The notes beneath the pieces were generated by a model, which was given only the letters and a program-made list of their open reading frames with translations, did no database searches and was not told the DNA's origin. The position numbers and the translations under genes are program-made. A stretch of 64,000 nucleotides of DNA from Novosphingobium chloroacetimidivorans (GTDB lineage: Bacteria > Pseudomonadota > Alphaproteobacteria > Sphingomonadales > Sphingomonadaceae), in contig NZ_JACHLR010000005.1 in the NCBI RefSeq assembly GCF_014204535.1, forward strand, positions 124,001 through 188,000, given 5' to 3'. This document shows positions 32,518 through 42,960 of the stretch, one piece after another (the first letter of the stretch is position 1; every line of letters starts with the position of its first letter).

Positions 32518-33774
32518 TCAGACGATGGGTGCCGCCGCTTCCCTGAGGTCGAGGCCGCCCGAGCCCGCTCCTGCGGCGGTCGGGCCTGCGTCGCCGTTCG
32601 CGAAGTGAAGCTGTGCCTTGCCGCGCGCCTTGGAACGGTAGAGCGCGGCGTCCGCGCTGGCGACAAGGTCGTCGAGATCACACTCGAACGAAGCGGCCAA
32701 CGCGATTCCGACGCTCACCGATATGCGCATGTCCTGACCATCGATGACGTAGGGCTCGCTCAGGTGCTTGATGACTCGCCGGGCGAGCAGCTCCGCCTCA
32801 TCGCGATGGGCGACTGCCGCTTGCATCAGCAGGAACTCGTCGCCGCCGAGACGGAAGGCGACATCGTCGGACCGGATCGTCCCCTGCAATCGCAATGCGA
32901 CTTCGCGCAACATGCGATCGCCCGCGGGATGACCGGACTGGTCGTTCACCGCCTTGAATCCGTCCAGGTCGAGGTAGTGGATCGCCAGCTGCGAGCCGGT
33001 GCGCTGTGCCGCCTCCAGTCGCGTCTGGTAGGCCTCGCGCAGCATCAGCCGGTTCGGCAGGCCGGTCAGCGCATCGACGCGGGCGAGCTTGGCGAGGTCG
33101 TGCCTGGTGACCAGCTGCTCCAGCGTGGCGGCATAAAGGTGCCGCACGGAGTCCAGGCTCATGCCCAGGACCGCGAGGAGCAGAAAGGCGAGCATGAGGA
33201 AGAACTCGCCGTGCAGCGCCTGCTCGTCGGGCTCGGCGGCATGCCACAGCATGGCGAGCGCCGTGGGCAGTACGGCGATCAGCAAGCTTCCCGTACACAG
33301 ACGCGGGCGACAGGCCGTCCGCGATACGACGCCGGCTCCGAAGGTATACACGAGGCTGATGGTTCCGGTCAGCATCAGCGGGTCGTGCACCATCAGCACG
33401 CGCACGTTCAGTCCCGCCAGCAAGGCGGCGAAGACGAACGTCAGGGCCGTATAGACCGTTTCCCAGCGAACGAGACCGGCCATGGGCTGGTTGCTGCCAC
33501 CCGCCTGGTAGAAGCGAGAGATGACGATCAGCCGGACCACGGTGACGATTGCCGCGCTCGCACCCAAGGCAAAGATGATCGGATCGCGCCAGCGCAGGAA
33601 GATCAGGCCGCTGACGATGGCGAACAGCATGCCGAATCCCACGATCGGCATGCGCATGGTGAACAGCGGCGCGACCAGGTCGCGGTATACGGCAGGCGCC
33701 AGGCCGATTGTCGGCCACACGCGCAACGGTGCTCGCTTTGGCCGAGAAGCAATGCTGACGCGACGCCGATCCAT
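32518..33774 (-). CDS. Membrane diguanylate cyclase (GGDEF)
   Basis: 418 aa. About six hydrophobic segments form the N-terminal membrane sensor (residues 35-215), followed by a GGDEF domain with DALTGLPNRLMLREAY, HYLDLDGFKAVND and FRLGGDEFLLM. A product-inhibition I-site RSDD lies five residues before GGDEF, so both catalysis and feedback control look intact. It would make c-di-GMP from GTP. No EAL domain. Confidence 0.9.
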   Translation of the reverse strand: MDRRRVSIASRPKRAPLRVWPTIGLAPAVYRDLVAPLFTMRMPIVGFGMLFAIVSGLIFLRWRDPIIFALGASAAIVTVVRLIVISRFYQAGGSNQPMAGLVRWETVYTALTFVFAALLAGLNVRVLMVHDPLMLTGTISLVYTFGAGVVSRTACRPRLCTGSLLIAVLPTALAMLWHAAEPDEQALHGEFFLMLAFLLLAVLGMSLDSVRHLYAATLEQLVTRHDLAKLARVDALTGLPNRLMLREAYQTRLEAAQRTGSQLAIHYLDLDGFKAVNDQSGHPAGDRMLREVALRLQGTIRSDDVAFRLGGDEFLLMQAAVAHRDEAELLARRVIKHLSEPYVIDGQDMRISVSVGIALAASFECDLDDLVASADAALYRSKARGKAQLHFANGDAGPTAAGAGSGGLDLREAAAPIV

Positions 33775-33918
33775 CCCGCATCATCGCACTTGCAGGTTAA
33801 CTCTTTGTTGTGGTTATGCTGCGTGCCGCCCGAGGGGCTCGCACGCGAAGTCCTGCATGGACGAAGCACACGGACAAAGCACACCGGAGACGATCGCGTT
33901 CCGGTGCGCCCTCCCCGC

Positions 33919-34278
33919 CTACTTCTTGCCGCGGATCGCCTCGGCCTGCTTGTCGAGGGTTTCGGCGGACTGTTTCCCTGCGTCACGGATCGCGTCGGCC
34001 TGCTTCTCGAGCGCGTCGGCCTTCTGCTCGGCGGTTTCCCGGGCCTGGTCCGCCTTCGCTTCGGCAGCGTCGGCGCGAGCGTCGACCGCGCGTGCCTGAT
34101 CCTCCTCGACGCGATCCTGCGCTTCGCCGATGCTTTCGCTGGGTCCGGAATCGAAAGGCCCCTGCTGTGCGCCCGCGGCCGCGTCCGCCTTCTCGCCCGC
34201 TTGCTCATGCGGTCCGTCGCATGCCGCCAGCAGCGCGGTGCATGCGATCAACGTGCTTTTGAAGAATGTCCTGCTCAT
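33919..34278 (-). CDS. Small lipoprotein with charged helical repeat
   Basis: 119 aa. Lipoprotein signal MSRTFFKSTLIACTALLAAC with the acylated Cys at 20, followed by a highly charged Ala/Glu/Lys/Asp region that repeats a pattern like ADAAEAKADQARETAEQKAD and is predicted helical or coiled coil. ATG 34278 chosen because it starts the signal peptide; the upstream ATG adds 14 residues. Likely an envelope-anchored structural protein; no specific function recognised. Confidence 0.75.
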   Translation of the reverse strand: MSRTFFKSTLIACTALLAACDGPHEQAGEKADAAAGAQQGPFDSGPSESIGEAQDRVEEDQARAVDARADAAEAKADQARETAEQKADALEKQADAIRDAGKQSAETLDKQAEAIRGKK

Positions 34279-34499
34279 CAACACCTTGCTCCTTCCCAAC
34301 TCAGACGAAAACCGACGCAAGCTCCGCGTCTTGTCGAACGTGCGTCGGCGTCTTGACTGTGCATGAACTCGCGAGAGCCGATCCGGTGCGCATCCAGATC
34401 GAAATGGCGGCGGTCTCCGACCATGCGCCCTGCGGGTGGCGTTGTCGGCGCAAGGCCCCTAAAGGGGGCGCTCAGCCAAGGATCGGAGACGCTCGACGC

Positions 34500-36785
34500 A
34501 TGCAGGATGACTTCCGCCGCGAGGCGCTCGACTACCATCGCTATCCGACGCCGGGTAAGCTTTCGGTCGAGCCGACGAAGCGCATGGCGACACAGCGCGA
34601 CCTGGCGCTGGCCTATTCGCCGGGCGTCGCCGCCGCCTGCGAGGCGATCGCCGCGGACCCCGATGCCGCGCTCGACTATACCGCGCGCGGCAATCTCGTC
34701 GCGGTGATCTCCAACGGCACCGCCGTGCTGGGACTGGGGAACATCGGCGCGCTCGCGGGCAAGCCGGTGATGGAAGGCAAGGCCGTCCTGTTCAAGAAGT
34801 TCGCCGGCGTCGACGTCTTCGACATCGAGGTCGATACGACCGACCCCGACAAGTTCGTCGAGGCCGTCGCGCTGCTCGAGCCCACGTTCGGTGGCATCAA
34901 CCTGGAAGACATCAAGGCGCCCGAGTGCTTCGCCATCGAGCAGCGCCTGCGCGAGCGGATGAACATCCCGGTCTTCCACGATGACCAGCACGGCACCGCC
35001 ATCGTCGTCGCCGCAGGCGTGACAAACGCCCTGCTGCTCCAGGGCAAGTCGCTGAACGAGGCGCGGCTCGTCACCTCCGGAGCGGGTGCGGCGGCGCTGG
35101 CCTGCGTCGACCTGCTCGTCTCGATGGGCCTGCCGATCGAGAACGTGACCCTGACCGACAAGGACGGCGTGATCCATGCCGGGCGCGAAGGGATGCTGCC
35201 CAACATGGCCCGCTACGCCCGTGTGACCGACGCGCGCACCCTGCCCGACGTGCTGGGCGGCGCCGACCTGTTCCTGGGCCTCTCCGCCCCGCGCGTGCTC
35301 AAGCCCGAATGGCTGGCCTCCATGGCCGAGCGGCCGGTGATCTTCGCGCTCGCCAATCCCGAGCCGGAGATCCTGCCCGAACTGGCCAAGGCGACCCGGC
35401 CCGACGCGATCATCGCCACCGGACGCTCCGACTATCCCAACCAGGTCAACAACGTCCTGTGCTTCCCTTACATCTTCCGGGGAGCGCTGGACGCAGGTGC
35501 CGCCGAGATCAACGAGGAGATGAAGCTGGCCGCGGCCCAGGCCATCGCGGCGCTCGCCCGCATACCCCCCGACGAGTCGGTTGCCGAGGCCTATGCCGGC
35601 CAGTCGCTGAGCTTCGGGCCCGACTACATCATCCCCACGCCATTCGATCCGCGCCTCATCCTGCAGATCGCGCCCGCCGTGGCCGAGGCCGCCGCGCGGA
35701 CCGGCGTGGCCAAGCGGCCGATCGCCGATATCGCCGCCTACGCGCGCACGCTGGAGCGCCAGTCGTGGCGCTCGGGCAGCCTCATGCTGCCGGTCTTCGC
35801 CGCCGCGCGCGGGACCGAGCGGCGCATCGCCTATGCCGAGGGCGAGGACGAGCGCGTGCTTCGCGCGATCCAGACGGTGCTAGACGAGCGCCTGGGCCGC
35901 CCGGTCATCATCGCCCGGCGCCGCATCGTCGAGCGGCGGATCGAGGCGCTGGGCCTGCGCTGGCGGCTCGATCAGGATGTCGAACTGGTCGACCCCGAGG
36001 AGGTCGATGGCGTCCTCCCGACGCTGGTCCCCGCCTATCAGGCCAAGGTCGCGCGCCTCGGCATGGCGCTGGAGGAATCGCGCCGCCTCCTGTTCCGCCG
36101 CCCGTCGGTGGCGGCAGCCATGCTGCTCAGCGCCGGCCACGTCGATGCCGCGCTGGTCGGCGGCAACTCGGAGTGGTGGGGCCAGGTCAAGCTGATCCTG
36201 CCGCTGATCGCGCGCCGGCCCGAGGTCAAGCGCGTGCATGCGATGACCGCGCTGATCCTCAGCGAGGGCGCGCTGTTCCTGACCGACACGCACATGGTGC
36301 CCGATCCTTCCGCCGAGGAAGTCGCGCGCATGACGATGCTTTCGGCCGAGGCGATCCGCAGGTTCGGGATAGAGCCTCAGGCCGCGCTGGTCTCGCACTC
36401 GAACTTCGGGTCCTCGCGTTCGCCCAGCGCGCGCAAGATGCGCGACGCCCTCAAGCTGCTGCAAGCCGCGGCGCCGAGCCTCATCGTCGATGGCGAGATG
36501 CATGCCGATGCGGCGCTGTCCGAAGCGCTGCGCACCAAGCTCGTGCCCTCCTCACCGCTGAGAGGGTCGGCCAACCTGCTGGTGATGCCGGGTCTGGACG
36601 CGGCCAACATCGCCCTCACCGCGCTGCAAGCCGCGGCCGGCGCGCAGATCGTCGGGCCCATGCTCCTGGGCCTGGAGCAACCGCTTCACGTGCTGAGCCA
36701 AAGCGTGACCGCGCGCGGGATCGTCAACCTGACGGCGATCGCCTCGGCCGAACTGCGCCAGCAATCGCGCGGGGAGGCAGGCTGA
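34500..36785 (+). CDS. maeB: NADP-dependent malic enzyme (MaeB type)
   Basis: 761 aa, the full length of the two-domain enzyme that oxidatively decarboxylates malate to pyruvate. Malic-enzyme N-domain: [32 protein letters not shown], then [20 protein letters not shown] and the dinucleotide segment [15 protein letters not shown]. The C-terminal half (from about 430) is a phosphotransacetylase-like domain ([34 protein letters not shown]), usually regulatory and acetyl-CoA sensitive. The ATG at 34500 begins the conserved N-terminus. It is divergent from the small lipoprotein. Confidence 0.94.
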   Translation: MQDDFRREALDYHRYPTPGKLSVEPTKRMATQRDLALAYSPGVAAACEAIAADPDAALDYTARGNLVAVISNGTAVLGLGNIGALAGKPVMEGKAVLFKKFAGVDVFDIEVDTTDPDKFVEAVALLEPTFGGINLEDIKAPECFAIEQRLRERMNIPVFHDDQHGTAIVVAAGVTNALLLQGKSLNEARLVTSGAGAAALACVDLLVSMGLPIENVTLTDKDGVIHAGREGMLPNMARYARVTDARTLPDVLGGADLFLGLSAPRVLKPEWLASMAERPVIFALANPEPEILPELAKATRPDAIIATGRSDYPNQVNNVLCFPYIFRGALDAGAAEINEEMKLAAAQAIAALARIPPDESVAEAYAGQSLSFGPDYIIPTPFDPRLILQIAPAVAEAAARTGVAKRPIADIAAYARTLERQSWRSGSLMLPVFAAARGTERRIAYAEGEDERVLRAIQTVLDERLGRPVIIARRRIVERRIEALGLRWRLDQDVELVDPEEVDGVLPTLVPAYQAKVARLGMALEESRRLLFRRPSVAAAMLLSAGHVDAALVGGNSEWWGQVKLILPLIARRPEVKRVHAMTALILSEGALFLTDTHMVPDPSAEEVARMTMLSAEAIRRFGIEPQAALVSHSNFGSSRSPSARKMRDALKLLQAAAPSLIVDGEMHADAALSEALRTKLVPSSPLRGSANLLVMPGLDAANIALTALQAAAGAQIVGPMLLGLEQPLHVLSQSVTARGIVNLTAIASAELRQQSRGEAG

Positions 36786-36810
36786 ACTAACGAGGGCTTG
36801 ATGATTTCCT

Positions 36811-36950
36811 CTCCCCTCCTCGGCGGGGAGGGATCTTATCCTGCTCTCCCCTCCCCGGCGGGGAGGGGTGGGGGAGCGATGCCGTAAGGCGGCGCGTCCA
36901 CGCTGGCGGCGGTACACCCACCTCCCGACCTCCTCCCTCCAGGGAGGAGG
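36811..36950. repeat. Cluster of GC-rich hairpin repeats between convergent genes
   Basis: Three stem-loops in 140 bp: CTCCCC...GGGGAG (36811-36830), CCCCTCCCC-GGC-GGGGAGGGG (36848-36868) and CCTCCTCCCT-CC-AGGGAGGAGG (36929-36950). They fill the 195-bp gap between maeB and the convergent MFS gene and probably act as transcript-end structures. They differ from the ATTCCCGC-type REP family. Confidence 0.68.
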
Positions 36951-36980
36951 AGCGACTTGAACACGTTGAGAGGAGCAGAC

Positions 36981-38207
36981 TCAGTTCGGTACCATCCGTG
37001 CCTTGAACAGCTGCCCGCCCTCGATGACGAGCACGATCGCGAGTACGCCCACGCCGATGCAAAGGTAGCCGATCGCCAGCGGCAGCGTCGTGCCGGCGTA
37101 GGACTGGCCGATCGCCGACCCTACGAGCACTGCGCCGATGCTGGTGATGAACCCCTGCACCGATGAAGCGGTGCCGGCGATGTGCCCGACGGGGTCCATC
37201 GCCATCGAGCCGAAGTTCGCCCCGCACAAGCCGATGCAGGTCATGCTGAGCGCCTGCAGGATTATGTAGCTGACCAGCGTCTCGGCCCCGGCGAAGATCA
37301 CGATGAGGTGCAACAGCGACAGCGCGATCAGGCCCAGCACTGCCGATTGCGAGATCATCCGGGTGCCCAGTCGCTCGACCAGTCGGCTGTTGGCGAACGA
37401 GGCGAAGCCCATGGCCCCGGCGCAGATCGCGAAGAGGATGGTGAAGCGCTCGCCCGCGCCGAACTCGTCGACGAAGATCTGCTGCGCGGACGAGACGAAG
37501 GCGATGATCCCGCCGAACGTCAGCGATGCCGCCAGGGCGTAACCGATCGAATAGCGATTAGTCAGCGTCAGCGCGTAGCTGCGCCGCAGGTTCGCGATCG
37601 AGATCGGCACGCGCCGCTCGACCGGCAGCGTCTCGGGCACGCGCAACAGCGTCCAGGCAAGCACGAAGGCCGCGAAGGCGCCGAGCGCATAGAAGATGAA
37701 GCGCCAGGGGCCGAACTGCAGCAGCACCTGGCCCAGCGATGGCGCCAGGATCGGCACCAGGAAGAAGATCATCTGCGCCACCGACATCGTGCGCGCCATC
37801 TGTCGCCCGGACGTGCCATCGCGCACGATCGCGACGGAGAGCACGCGGGTCGACGCCGACATCAATCCTTGTAGCAGCCGTGCGCCGAGCAGCGCCGGGA
37901 ACGTGGCAGAACTGGCGGCAAAAATACTCGCCCCGACGAACCCCAGCAAGGTGGCGATCAGCACCGGACGGCGACCGAAGCGATCGGCAAGCGGGCCATA
38001 GACGAGCTGCCCCGCGCCGAAGCCTACCACGTAGACCGTCACCACCCACTGACGATGGTTCGCCGCCGTGACGGAAAGCTCCCGGCCGATGTCGGCAAGC
38101 GCGGGGAGCATCAGGTCCACGCCCAGCGCGTTTACCGCCATCAGCGCGGCGATGAACGCGATGAACTCGCGCGGGTGCATGCCCGGCGGTGCGTATTGCG
38201 GCTTCAT
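36981..38207 (-). CDS. MFS drug-resistance transporter, Bcr/CflA family
   Basis: 408 aa, 12 predicted membrane helices. MFS motif A is GPLADRFGRRPVLI after helix 2; motif C-like sequence is in helix 5 (FFLVPILAPSLGQVLL), typical of Bcr/CflA antiporters. The N-terminal helix ALMAVNALGVDLMLPALADIG also fits the family. Likely proton-coupled efflux of small toxic compounds; substrate unknown. Confidence 0.88.
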   Translation of the reverse strand: MKPQYAPPGMHPREFIAFIAALMAVNALGVDLMLPALADIGRELSVTAANHRQWVVTVYVVGFGAGQLVYGPLADRFGRRPVLIATLLGFVGASIFAASSATFPALLGARLLQGLMSASTRVLSVAIVRDGTSGRQMARTMSVAQMIFFLVPILAPSLGQVLLQFGPWRFIFYALGAFAAFVLAWTLLRVPETLPVERRVPISIANLRRSYALTLTNRYSIGYALAASLTFGGIIAFVSSAQQIFVDEFGAGERFTILFAICAGAMGFASFANSRLVERLGTRMISQSAVLGLIALSLLHLIVIFAGAETLVSYIILQALSMTCIGLCGANFGSMAMDPVGHIAGTASSVQGFITSIGAVLVGSAIGQSYAGTTLPLAIGYLCIGVGVLAIVLVIEGGQLFKARMVPN

Positions 38208-38264
38208 CGTGATCCTAACAGAAGCGAGTGGCCCCGCAGCCGAGGGGGGCCGACTGGTTGGCGA

Positions 38265-39245
38265 TTATGAAAAACCGACCACGGCGTGCGGTACATAGGC
38301 GGCTTCGAGCTGGTCGATCTCGGCATCGCTCAGCGCGATCGCAAGGGCCGACACCGCATCTTCGATGTGGCCGGGCTTGGACGCGCCGACGATCGGGGCG
38401 GACACGACATCCTTGGACAGCACCCAGGCCAGCGCAATCTGCGCGCGCGGCACTCCCCGCTGTGCGGCGACGGTGGCCACGGCCTCGACGACCTTGCGAT
38501 CGGCCTCTGCGGTCTGCTGGTAAAGCGTCTTGCCGAACACGTCGGTGCGCGAGCGTTCGGTCGCCTCGTCCCAGTCGCGGGTGAGACGCCCGCGCGCCAG
38601 AGGGCTCCACGGGATGACGCCGATCCCTTCCGCCTCGCAGAGCGGCAGCATCTCGCGCTCCTCCTCGCGGTAGAGCAGGTTCAGGTAGTTCTGCATGGTG
38701 GCGAAGCGCGTCCATCCGTTCGCATCGGCGATGTGCAGCATCGTCGCGAATTGCCAGGCGTACATGGAGGACGCACCGATGTAGCGCGCCTTGCCTGCCT
38801 TGACGACATCGTGGAGCGCTTCCAGCGTCTCCTCTATCGGCGTATCGTAGTCGAAGCGGTGGATCTGGTAGAGGTCGACATAGTCGGTGCCGAGCCGGGT
38901 GAGGCTGGCGTCGATCTCCTGCATGATTGCCTTGCGGCTCAGCCCCGCGCCGTTCGGCCCCGGCCGCATCCGTCCGTGCACCTTGGTGGCGATCACGACC
39001 TCGTCGCGGCGGGTGAACTCCTTCAGGGCGCGGCCGACGATCTCCTCCGAACTGCCGTCCGAGTAGACGTTGGCGGTGTCGAAGAAGTTGATGCCGGCTT
39101 CCACGGCCTGGCGCAGCAAAGGCCTGCTGCTCGCTTCGTCCAGCGTCCATTCGTGGCGGCCGCGCTGCGGGTCGCCGTACGTCATGCAGCCCAGGCACAA
39201 GCGCGACACGTCGAGGCCCGTCGTGCCGAGTTTCACGTATTCCAT
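38265..39245 (-). CDS. Aldo/keto reductase
   Basis: 326 aa NADPH-dependent oxidoreductase. N-terminal GTTGLDVSRLCLGCMTYGDP; catalytic tetrad Asp/Tyr in FFDTANVYSDG, Lys in VIATKVHG, His in LYQIHRFD; cofactor segment SAPIVGASKPGHIEDAV. Closer to YajO/YghZ-like AKRs than to the smoB-like enzyme at 9310. ATG 39245 chosen over one 6 codons upstream because the family N-terminus starts there. Separated from the MFS gene by 57 bp on the same strand, possibly one operon. Confidence 0.87.
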   Translation of the reverse strand: MEYVKLGTTGLDVSRLCLGCMTYGDPQRGRHEWTLDEASSRPLLRQAVEAGINFFDTANVYSDGSSEEIVGRALKEFTRRDEVVIATKVHGRMRPGPNGAGLSRKAIMQEIDASLTRLGTDYVDLYQIHRFDYDTPIEETLEALHDVVKAGKARYIGASSMYAWQFATMLHIADANGWTRFATMQNYLNLLYREEEREMLPLCEAEGIGVIPWSPLARGRLTRDWDEATERSRTDVFGKTLYQQTAEADRKVVEAVATVAAQRGVPRAQIALAWVLSKDVVSAPIVGASKPGHIEDAVSALAIALSDAEIDQLEAAYVPHAVVGFS

Positions 39246-39433
39246 TGCCGTTCCCTTGCACAAGTCGCGTCAACGCGTCGGTCGCCATGGGGGTTCCGCT
39301 CGCGCTTCGCGCGCCCTAGCGGCTCCGCGCCGCCCTGTCGCCCCGGTGGCCGAGATGAATTTCGGCATCGTCATCGCGCGCTTGGCACGGGGCGGGACGG
39401 CGCGCTAATCAGTGCCATTATGGGGAGTGGTCG

Positions 39434-41557
39434 ATGACGAAGCGGTGGCTCTTGGCAGGAACGGCAGCGCTGGCCGCAGCGGCAGCCTGGCCCGGTACGG
39501 CCGGCGCCAGCGGGGACTATGGCTGCACGCCGCGCTGGTCGCTGGCGATCTCCTACTACGAGTGCGCCGGCACCGCCTTGATCAGCCCGCGCAACGACAC
39601 GCGCGTGAACCTGGCCCTCCTGCTGCGTGACAAGGGGGCAGCGCGAGGCGGCCAAAGCTATCCCGAGCGGGACTGGGACAACGCCGATTTCGGCCACGTC
39701 TTCGTCAGCTGGGATGTGCTGCAATCGGCCTACTGGCCCAAGCCGCAATCCACTGCCGCGGTCGACACCGACGAACCCAGCTACGCCGGCTCGCGCTGCC
39801 AGACCCTCGCCAGCGGTTCGCAGGCGTTCCGCGAGGCACTGGCGCGCGGCAAGGGCCTGTCTTCCGCTGAACGCGAGGCGCTCGCCGGCGCGCGCGACCT
39901 GGTCAAGCCGGCCTGCGACGGCAACAGGACGCCCGCGACCTGGCCGACGGTGGAAAGCGAGGCGGCGCGTGGCTGGCTGACCTACCTGCAAGGCGCCTGG
40001 GCGTTCTACGCCGACGACTTCGCCACGGCCCGCACGCGCTACGCCGATCTTGCCAAGGCGAACGACCCATGGCTTGCCGAAACGGCGCGCTACATGATCG
40101 CACGCAACGAACTGGCCGCGGCGCAGGCCGGCGCCATTGATGAATGGGGTGGTTTCGCCGGCGTCGACAAGGTCGACAAGGCGGCGGCCGAGCGGGCACG
40201 GGCGGCGTCGCAGGACTACCTGTCCGCATATCCGCGCGGCCGCTACGCCGCCTCCGCGGATGGACTTACGCGTCGCGCCACCTGGCTGCTGGGCGAGCGT
40301 CCGGCCCTGGCGCGCAGCTATTCGCTGCTGCTTGCCGATCCGGCCCGCTCACCCGCCATGCTGGAAGAGGTCGAGAGCAAGCTTCTGTTCGGCATCGGCA
40401 TGGAGAACCAGGCCGAAGCGCCCCTGCTCATGGCGACCTGGGACTTGCTGCGCATGCGCCAGCCCGATCCCGCGTTCCCGGAAAGCGAAGCGCCAGCAAG
40501 ACTGACGCAGGCTGAACTGACCGCACAGGCTCCCGCGTTCGCGCGCCAGCCGGATCTCTACGGGTTCCTGCAGGCGAGCTTTGCGTATCACGTCGACAAG
40601 GATAACCGCCGCGTCCTGCAACTGATCCCCGATGCGCCGGCCAACGGCTATACCGCGCTTGCCTTCAGCCGGCAGTTGCTGCGCGGCCTGGCGCTGGACG
40701 CACTGGCCGACGGCACGACGGCACGCTTCCTCACGCGGCTGACGCAAGGTGCGCGCGACCTCTACCAGCAGCCGGCCGCACAGCTTGCTCTCGCGATGCA
40801 CCAGGAGCGTGGCGGCGCGCTCGACCAGGTCTTCGCACCCGGCAGCCGGGTCACGGAGCCGGAGATCCGCACCATCCTCCTCGCCCGGGTCGCCCCGCCG
40901 GCGCTGCTGCGGCGACAGGCGGGCGCGAGCGCTGTCGCCCGGACGGAGCGCGATGTCGCGCTGTTCGCCTTGCTTGCCAAGGATCTGTCGCGTGGCCGCT
41001 ATCGCGAGTTCGGCACCGACCTTGCGCAAGTACCGGCGACCGCGCCTTCCGCAGGCTACGTCGGCGAAGGCTGGTCGAGCGGATGGATGGGCAGCGATCC
41101 TCAGTACCAGGCACCGCTCGGCCTGTTCCGCCAGGGCAAGTGGCAGGAGGAGTACCCCTGCCCCACCCTGGCGAGCACCGCCGCCACGCTCGCCACCAAC
41201 CCGCGCGACGTGCACGCGCGGCTCTGCCTTGCCGAATTCTGGCGGCTCAACGGCTTCGACGAGTACCTCGCAGCCACGCGGCCATCGGCCGACCAGCTCG
41301 GCGGCTCGCCCGACCTGTTCCCCGGCAAGGCCGCGCCGCGCGCTGCGCTTTATGCGTCGGTGCTGGCCGACCGATCCGCGGTGCCGGCCGATGCGGCCTA
41401 TGCGCTGTACCGGTCCGTCATGTGCTATAGCCCCAGCGGCAACAATGCGTGCGGCGGCGAAGACGTGCCGGTGGCGCAGCGCAAGGCCTGGTTCCAGCAG
41501 CTCAAGCGCGACCACCCGACGAGCCGATGGGCGATCGACCTCAAGTACTACTGGTAA
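39434..41557 (+). CDS. Large secreted protein of unknown function
   Basis: 707 aa with a clear Sec signal (RWLLAGTAALAAAAAWPGTAGA). The mature part starts YGCTPRWSLAISYYECAGTALISPRNDTRVN and is rich in short Ala/Leu helices, including segments such as YLQGAWAFYADDFATARTRYADLAK and WLAETARYMIARNELA that look like TPR-type helical repeats. I do not recognise a named family. It overlaps the following DUF3142 gene by 31 bp, suggesting coupled expression and a shared envelope role. Confidence 0.78.
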   Translation: MTKRWLLAGTAALAAAAAWPGTAGASGDYGCTPRWSLAISYYECAGTALISPRNDTRVNLALLLRDKGAARGGQSYPERDWDNADFGHVFVSWDVLQSAYWPKPQSTAAVDTDEPSYAGSRCQTLASGSQAFREALARGKGLSSAEREALAGARDLVKPACDGNRTPATWPTVESEAARGWLTYLQGAWAFYADDFATARTRYADLAKANDPWLAETARYMIARNELAAAQAGAIDEWGGFAGVDKVDKAAAERARAASQDYLSAYPRGRYAASADGLTRRATWLLGERPALARSYSLLLADPARSPAMLEEVESKLLFGIGMENQAEAPLLMATWDLLRMRQPDPAFPESEAPARLTQAELTAQAPAFARQPDLYGFLQASFAYHVDKDNRRVLQLIPDAPANGYTALAFSRQLLRGLALDALADGTTARFLTRLTQGARDLYQQPAAQLALAMHQERGGALDQVFAPGSRVTEPEIRTILLARVAPPALLRRQAGASAVARTERDVALFALLAKDLSRGRYREFGTDLAQVPATAPSAGYVGEGWSSGWMGSDPQYQAPLGLFRQGKWQEEYPCPTLASTAATLATNPRDVHARLCLAEFWRLNGFDEYLAATRPSADQLGGSPDLFPGKAAPRAALYASVLADRSAVPADAAYALYRSVMCYSPSGNNACGGEDVPVAQRKAWFQQLKRDHPTSRWAIDLKYYW

Positions 41558-42273
41558 GCCGCCGCGCGCTTCTGTGCGGTTCGGCGGCGAGCCTGCTGGT
41601 CGCCGGCTGCGAGACGCGGAAGGCTTCGCAGACCGTCGACCCGCGCGCCTACCAGGCGTTCTTCCTCTGGCCGGGCGTGCCCGCGCCACCGTGGCTGAAG
41701 CAGGCGCGCGAGGTCTATCTCCTCGCCGGAGAGGTGCGCCATCAAGCGGGCAGCCGGTTCGAGCCCTTGCGCGCGACGCCCAGGGTGCCCGGTCCGGCCC
41801 TGTGGCTGGTCGTGCGCGTGGAGCGGCTCGACTGGAGCGAAGCGATCCACCGCGACGTGCAGCATGCCCTGGCGCTCTGGCGCGCGGCGGGCAACCGCGT
41901 TGCCGGGCTGCAGATCGACTTCGACGCGGCGACACGCGGGCTAGCCGGCTACGCGCGGTTCCTGGCCGATCTACGCCGTCGCCTGCCGCCCGGAATCCAG
42001 CTGTCGATCACCGGCCTCATGGACTGGAGCGCCGGGGGCGATCCGCGCGCCCTGCGGCAGCTTGGCGGGATCGTCGACGAGATCGTGGTGCAGACGTACC
42101 AGGGCCGTCGCACAATCCCGGGCTACGAAGCCTACCTGCGCGGCCTGGCGAAGCTGGGCATGCCGTACCGCATCGGCCTCGTCGAAGATGGAAGCTGGAA
42201 CCCGCCAGCACACCTCGCCCAGGATCCGAACATGCGCGGCTATGTGGTGTTCCTGCTGGGCAACGGGTCCTGA
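41527..42273 (+). CDS. DUF3142 lipoprotein
   Basis: 248 aa. The leader LVSRRALLCGSAASLLVAGC ends in a lipobox with the acylated Cys. The mature domain has YQAFFLWPGVPAPPWLKQARE, VYLLAGEVR and GLQIDFDAATRGLAGYARFLADL, a TIM-barrel-like pattern of the DUF3142 family (possible glycosidase relatives, function unproven). ATG 41527 lies within the end of the preceding gene. An alternative ATG at 41449 only adds low-complexity basic sequence. Confidence 0.75.
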   Translation: MGDRPQVLLVSRRALLCGSAASLLVAGCETRKASQTVDPRAYQAFFLWPGVPAPPWLKQAREVYLLAGEVRHQAGSRFEPLRATPRVPGPALWLVVRVERLDWSEAIHRDVQHALALWRAAGNRVAGLQIDFDAATRGLAGYARFLADLRRRLPPGIQLSITGLMDWSAGGDPRALRQLGGIVDEIVVQTYQGRRTIPGYEAYLRGLAKLGMPYRIGLVEDGSWNPPAHLAQDPNMRGYVVFLLGNGS

Positions 42274-42374
42274 GGCACGCCCAGCCGTTCGAACGGACCG
42301 GCGCGCCGCTCGCTCTCCCGCCATCGAAACCGCGCCGCTGCACGTTCCCATCGCAAGCAGCACAGGACAACTCC

Positions 42375-42476
42375 ATGCCCTCACCTCAGAAGATCGCCGA
42401 TGGCGCCTACGGGCAGGCGATCGACGAGGAAGTCCGCCGGATCGCTAGGAAGCCAGGCGCCCATCCCGAAACCTGA
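42375..42476 (+). CDS. Small hypothetical protein
   Basis: 33 aa (MPSPQKIADGAYGQAIDEEV then RRIARKPGAHPET). AGGA precedes the ATG by 8 nt. Hydrophilic, no family recognised. Included because the ribosome site is good and the frame fits the gap between two genes; it may be non-coding. Confidence 0.35.
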   Translation: MPSPQKIADGAYGQAIDEEVRRIARKPGAHPET

Positions 42477-42555
42477 AGACTGAGCGACCTGCGGGGGTGG
42501 GTCGCGAGCGAGGTCGGTGCTAGGGGCGGCACAGCAACCCGATCCAGGCAGAAGC

Positions 42556-42897
42556 ATGGCCCGCAAACACCCCAAGCATGGTCCCTATCCCGAAGACGCG
42601 CAGGACGAAGACGACGCGCCGGCTCCCGCAGTGCCTTGCTGGCTCTGTGGCCGGCCGCTGGGCAAGTCGATCGTCCTGCACCATCCCGTTCCGAAGAGTC
42701 GCGGCGGGCGCGATACCGTGCCGATGCATCCGATCTGCCAGCAGACGCTGATCGCCAACTTCACGAACTCCGAGATGCAGCGCCACGGCATGGATGTGGA
42801 GGGACTGCTGGCGAACCCCAACGTGCGCAAGTTCGTCGACTGGGTCGCGAAGAAGGAACCGGACTTCACCGCGACGATCACCAGGAAGCAGCGCTGA
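42556..42897 (+). CDS. HNH-nuclease-like zinc protein
   Basis: 113 aa. It has an HNH-type signature: the Cys pair PCWLCGRPLG, the LHHPVPKSRGGRDTVPMHPI segment with the double His, then CQQTLIANF. A matching family of short HNH proteins occurs widely in alphaproteobacteria and is not tied to restriction. The N-terminus is acidic (PEDAQDEDDAPAPA). Function uncertain; nuclease activity not established. Confidence 0.72.
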   Translation: MARKHPKHGPYPEDAQDEDDAPAPAVPCWLCGRPLGKSIVLHHPVPKSRGGRDTVPMHPICQQTLIANFTNSEMQRHGMDVEGLLANPNVRKFVDWVAKKEPDFTATITRKQR

Positions 42898-42960
42898 GCG
42901 CCCAGCGCCACGCCCGGGGGGCCGAGTTGCAGATCCCGCTGCGGCCCCCATCTTGCATCC

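Noticed and set aside
30955..34356. 1133-codon plus-strand frame across CHAD, Hsp70, GGDEF and lipoprotein genes
   Set aside because: It runs antisense through four well-supported genes and has no recognisable domain.
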